From Candidatus Woesearchaeota archaeon (GTDB taxonomy: Archaea; Nanoarchaeota; Nanoarchaeia; Woesearchaeales; UBA11576): a stretch of DNA of 5,994 bases. The position numbers and the translations under genes are program-made. Positions within the stretch are counted from its first letter, which is position 1. Every line of letters begins with the position of its first letter. The stretch is from contig DUGW01000019.1 of assembly GCA_013331125.1 (NCBI GenBank), positions 425 to 6,418 of the forward strand, written 5' to 3'. Of the stretch, positions 5,512 through 5,994 are shown piece after piece. The notes beneath the pieces are model-generated. The model did not search any database, was not told the origin of the DNA, and saw nothing but the letters and a program-made list of their open reading frames with translations.

Positions 5512-5547
5512 GTCGATTGGGTCACTCGCTTCTGGGTCGGTGCGTAA

Positions 5548-5994
5548 TCAAGAACTTGCCTCGTACCTGAGTATCGCCGCCACCTTTCCGATATCCCTAA
5601 GCTGGACACCTTCGCGGGTCTCAGTGGAGACTATCACCACTTCAGTGCCGAGCTCCTCTGCCTTCTTCTCGAACTCCTCTATGATATCCTCATCCAAAGA
5701 TTCAGAGAGCAAGAGCTTGTCGACAGCACCCATCTCAAGAAGCTTCATCACATGTTCTTTACCATAAGAGACCATGCCAGGTCTCTTGGCAAGATGGTTG
5801 AAGAAGACATTCATGATCTCCTTCTCCTGAGCGACCTCTTCAGAAGCGAGGATGTCACTGCTCTTCTCAAGCAATTCCTGAAGACCGAACTCGCCGGTAT
5901 AACTAAGGTCCTTAGTGCCTATGATCTTCTTCTGCAGCTCAGTGGTCACATACTCATGACGGAGAAAATCATTTATCGTGACGCCAGGACCGCC
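5548..5994 (-). CDS. prf1: Peptide chain release factor aRF1, C-terminal part (partial)
   Basis: Archaeal release factor that reads all three stop codons and triggers release of the finished protein. The visible 148 codons stay open to the right edge, so the gene starts outside the window; full-length aRF1 is about 400-415 residues, making this the last third. The fragment begins GGPGVTINDFLRHEY, matching the family's GGPGPTKEDF stretch at the end of the middle domain. It continues with ELQKKIIGTKDLSYTGEFGLQEL, the helix-rich link into the third domain. That domain reads YGKEHVMKLLEMGAVDKLLLSE and ends VVIVSTETREGVQL and VAAILRYEASS, typical of the eRF1/pelota C-terminal fold. The GGQ catalytic loop and the stop-codon-reading N-terminal domain are not in view. 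The related Pelota shares this third domain, but the GPG-T--DF and TET-EG-QL stretches fit aRF1 better. A GTG at 5949 is internal, not the start. Confidence 0.92.
   Translation of the reverse strand, partial: GGPGVTINDFLRHEYVTTELQKKIIGTKDLSYTGEFGLQELLEKSSDILASEEVAQEKEIMNVFFNHLAKRPGMVSYGKEHVMKLLEMGAVDKLLLSESLDEDIIEEFEKKAEELGTEVVIVSTETREGVQLRDIGKVAAILRYEASS

Noticed and set aside
5510..5767. Serine-rich plus-strand frame antisense to aRF1
   Set aside because: The minus strand is unmistakably aRF1 here; serine-rich antisense translation is a typical shadow.
1..5994. Search by eye for CRISPR arrays, tRNA or rRNA genes, insertion sequences and long repeats
   Set aside because: No repeated spacers, transposase motifs or terminal inverted repeats were seen, and coding genes occupy nearly all the sequence. 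Short tRNA-like structures cannot be fully excluded by eye but no gap is large enough apart from 4266-4427.

Overview
The window is archaeal. ProRS is the archaeal/eukaryotic type with a C-terminal zinc module and a terminal tyrosine. It sits with an aRF1 release factor, aIF5A with its hypusine loop, a 53-residue ribosomal protein L40e and a TrmJ-type tRNA 2'-O-methyltransferase. Several genes have AT-rich TATA-like boxes about 20-30 bases before the start codon and no Shine-Dalgarno (SD) sequence, which suggests leaderless mRNAs. Compact spacing and the form of L40e make a DPANN-type archaeon (Woesearchaeota/Pacearchaeota-like) my best guess, but that is an inference from memory without a search.

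Layout, left to right. Bases 1-170 hold the 3' end of an unrecognised plus-strand gene. It converges, with a 4-base gap, on proS (minus, 175-1617). A minus-strand series then reads from right to left: aIF5A (3864-4265), L40e (3688-3849), a site-2 protease-like membrane metalloprotease (2447-3646) and trmJ (1673-2404). The gaps are 14, 41 and 42 bases. L40e and the protease have SD sequences, as expected for internal genes of one transcript; trmJ lacks one and may have its own promoter. Bases 4266-4427 are a divergent promoter region. It drives aIF5A leftward, with an 8-codon upstream ORF overlapping the aIF5A start as ATGA, and drives a charged orphan protein rightward (4428-4805). The orphan gene converges, again with a 4-base gap, on a SprT/YgjP-like zinc metalloprotease gene (minus, 4810-5484). 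Upstream of that, running off the right edge, is the C-terminal third of aRF1 (minus, 5548-5994).

Functionally this is mostly a translation neighbourhood: tRNA charging, tRNA modification, elongation and termination factors, and a ribosomal protein. Two unrelated zinc proteases are embedded in it. I see no mobile element, CRISPR array, rRNA or tRNA gene. I do not see a clear new multi-gene system. The most interesting points are the overlapping mini-ORF before aIF5A, the orphan charged protein sharing its promoter region, the enlarged L40e zinc-ribbon loop and the intramembrane protease inside a translation operon.
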